Source: Phellopilus nigrolimitatus (Eukaryota; Basidiomycota; Agaricomycetes; Hymenochaetales; Hymenochaetaceae). Taken from it: DNA of 64,000 bases. The notes below the pieces were generated by a model. It had not been told where the DNA came from. It made no database searches and saw only the letters and a list, made by a program, of their open reading frames with translations. The stretch lies in contig JAJOHG010000059.1 in assembly GCA_021029095.1 (NCBI GenBank), forward strand, positions 62,001 through 126,000, read 5' to 3'. Shown in pieces: positions 62,072 to 64,000 of the stretch. The position numbers and the translations under genes are program-made. How positions within the stretch are numbered: the first letter of the stretch is position 1; each line of letters begins with the position of its first letter.

Positions 62072-62384
62072 CAGTTTGGCGGAGATTGTCGAGTTGAGTT
62101 GTGATGCAAAACCTTGAGACAGGATTACTGGCCCATATATCTCTTTTGTTAATTACTGTATATGCTGTACATTCGGACGAGTTATCTGATCATAAGAAAA
62201 CAAATCGACTCAAGACTGTGGACCGAAGACTAGAACCATCATTTATACATACTAGTACGCCGTATGATCGATATCTCCTGACCAGTCCCCGTGGGGTTGG
62301 ACAGGATCCGAAGCATGTGCCCAAGCCCACTGGCACTGGCACAAGCTCGAATTCTGCTCTTCCCTCGCCTCATCCTCAACCATC
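62072..62384. promoter_or_regulatory. Spacer upstream of DAK1
   Basis: 313 bp between the CCZ1 stop and the DAK1 start, codirectional genes. It contains the 3' end of CCZ1 and the DAK1 promoter. No further gene is seen. Confidence 0.4.
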
Positions 62385-64000
62385 ATGCTCGGATCTGACA
62401 AGCACTTTCTGAACACGCCCGCGTCGCTTGTTACCGATTCGCTGAAGGGCCTGTGCGCTGCTAATCCAGCTGTCAAGCTGGATGCTACGAACAAAGGTCA
62501 GAGTGCATACAACCGGCGGATTGGGCATTTCTGAACCTCTCCCTTGCGTTTAGTCTTGTACCAGATAGAACCTGATCGCTCGAAGGTGGCCGTGATCTGC
62601 GGAGGAGGATCTGGTCATGAACCTGCGCACGCTGGTTTCGTTGGTGCGTGTACTTTGATGGTTTTACACTTCGGTCTCCCTTTCATGCTATGGTTCATCG
62701 GCAGGCAATGGCATGTTGACTGGTGCGCGAGTACGAAAAGCAACCCGCGCCCATCTCGTTAATAAACGTTTAAAGCTGCTGTATGCGGAAATGTTTTCGC
62801 CTCTCCGAATGCAACGCAGGTCCGTCGCGGCATCGAACTCGTAGACAATGAGAAAGGGTGCGTGCAATTCTGTATCTTTCTCCAGAGCTAATCTGACCAC
62901 GTAAACACAAAACAGCACACTGATAGTCGTCAAGTACGCTGTATTATCACCGCATGTAGTTGCATCTAACCCACCCTGAAGAAACTACACAGGAGACGTG
63001 CTCAATTTTGGTCTTGCAAAGGAGAACTACGCCGCTTCTCATCCAGACAAAATTGACGAAGTCAAGTTTCTCATAGTCGGGGACGATGTGAGCGTCGGGC
63101 GTACGCAAGGAAGCATTGTGGGACGCAGGCTCGTTGTTCTTTTCTGCAACACATTCACACTTAATAATTTCCTTGAAGAGGTATGGCAGGGACTGTCATC
63201 GTCTATAAGATTGCTGGTGCACTGGCTCGACGCGGTGCAAGCCTTGACGAGGTCCACTCCGTCGCACAATGGGTTTCTACGCGCCTAGGTACAGTTGGAG
63301 CAGGACTGGAACACTGCCATGTTCGTCTCTCCTTTTCTTTGGTTTCGTTCTCTAAAGTGTTACGGCTTTCCCAGGTCCCCGGTACTGAGCCCTCAAATTC
63401 GCACTTGTCTTCATCCGAAGTGGAGATAGGCATGGGCATTCACAATGAGCCGGGACACGCGCGCATCTCGCCCGTCCCGCCTCTTAGTACGCTCATCGCA
63501 CAGCTCGTCGATCTCCTTTCCTCTAGTTCCGACCCTGAGCGCTCCTTCCTGCCCCTCGTGAGCGATGGCTCCGACGAGGTCGTGCTCATGGTGAACAACC
63601 TCGGCGGACTGAGCGAACTAGAACTTGGTGCCATCGCAGGGGAGGCGGTTAGTGTCTTGCAAAAGAAAGTTAAGATTCACCGTGTGCTAACTGGGAGCTT
63701 TATGGTTTGTATCTTCCCGAGGCTCTCAATTTTGGCTTGTGCTGATCTCCAGAAAGACTAGTTTGAACATGCCGGGCTTCTCTCTTACCATTCTACTTCT
63801 TCCTCGTGTCTCTGACGCCAATGCCCCATCAATGTCCGAGATACTTTCTCTTCTCGACGAGAAGGCTGATGCGCCCGGCTGGAAATGGTCTGCGCCTTCG
63901 CCTCCTGAGTTGGTTGCTCAATCCACCTCCGCGCCTGCCGTTGAGAGCCTCGACTTGAAGGCGAAAGAGCAGCCAAAAATTGCCGCAGCCGATCCACAGG
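62385..64000 (+). CDS. DAK1: Dihydroxyacetone kinase (DAK1), 5' part
   Basis: ATP-dependent cytosolic kinase that turns dihydroxyacetone into dihydroxyacetone phosphate, detoxifying it and feeding glycolysis. Starts at 62385 (MLGSDKHFLNTPASLVTDS). Motifs: VICGGGSGHEPAHAGFVG (glycine-rich substrate loop, about 62,594), GNVFASPNATQVRRGIE, NYTGDVLNFGLAKE, VGDDVSVGRTQGSIVGRRG, MAGTVIVYKIAGALARRGAS, RLGTVGAGLEHCHVPGTE and EIGMGIHNEPGHARI, whose His (about 63,440) covalently holds the substrate. The gene continues past the window end, so the ATP-binding DhaL domain is mostly missing here. Introns near 62,495-62,552, 62,644-62,703, 62,723-62,775, 62,860-62,916, 63,128-63,180 and 63,319-63,373 give in-frame joins. 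Confidence 0.92.

Overview
This window is nuclear DNA of a filamentous basidiomycete, most likely an Agaricomycete (mushroom-forming fungus). The genes are cut by many short introns of about 45-65 bp with GT..AG ends and CTAAC/CTGAC-like branch points. Neighbouring genes are only 150-400 bp apart. The proteins are typical of this group: a YANK-type AGC kinase, a GT69 mannosyltransferase relic, a PACT spindle-pole protein and a KDZ transposon with cysteine-rich transposase. All gene names rest on reading motifs and remembered family features; no database search was run.

Left part, about 1-11,680: a decayed repeat island. It holds a head-to-head pair of copia-like LTRs (37-661), a 167-bp tandem duplication, several copies of one unnamed dispersed repeat (about 1,420-1,930, 6,735-7,262, 9,020-9,700 reversed), a truncated Gypsy-like element (LTR plus start of gag, 1,931-2,999), a 300-bp inverted repeat (about 10,640-11,690) and two related RNA-like hairpins near 5,780-5,955. 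Between them lie relics of host genes: the start of a possible EDC4-like gene cut off by the LTR, a BTB/POZ gene with frameshifts and a nonsense codon, and a GT69 mannosyltransferase gene with several frame breaks.

Middle part, 11,685-25,011: a nest of two DNA transposons. The outer one is a PIF/Harbinger element with an intact four-exon DDE transposase (+) and an apparently complete Myb/SANT-like partner gene (-), bounded by a perfect 26-bp inverted repeat and a candidate 3-bp duplication. Inserted into it is a 9.1-kb Kyakuja-Dileera-Zisupton (KDZ) element, 15,788-24,883, with terminal inverted repeats of about 550 bp, an 8-bp target duplication (CAACAGAG), a 10-exon 1001-residue KDZ transposase that stays open across all junctions, and two further codirectional genes of unknown role. 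This is the most interesting system in the window: a young-looking, possibly complete three-gene KDZ transposon with uncharacterised accessory proteins.

Right part, 25,012-64,000: ordinary gene-dense euchromatin with apparently intact housekeeping genes. In order: NUP53/NUP35 nucleoporin (+), coiled-coil protein (+), nitronate monooxygenase-like enzyme (+), YANK kinase (-), YEA4-like nucleotide-sugar transporter (-), cardiolipin synthase (+), PACT-domain spindle-pole protein (-), Mpe1/RBBP6 polyadenylation factor (+), Vps5 sorting nexin (-), FBXO9/Pof7 F-box protein (-), ER-type DnaJ protein (+), cytochrome c oxidase subunit VIIa/Cox9 (-), PP2A B subunit (+), an F-box-like/LRR-like protein (+), ribosomal protein eL43 (-), Ubp12/USP15-type deubiquitinase (-), Ccz1 (+) and dihydroxyacetone kinase (+, cut by the window end). 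Several are divergent pairs sharing short promoters. No operon-like functional grouping is seen. No tRNA, rRNA or CRISPR array was found.
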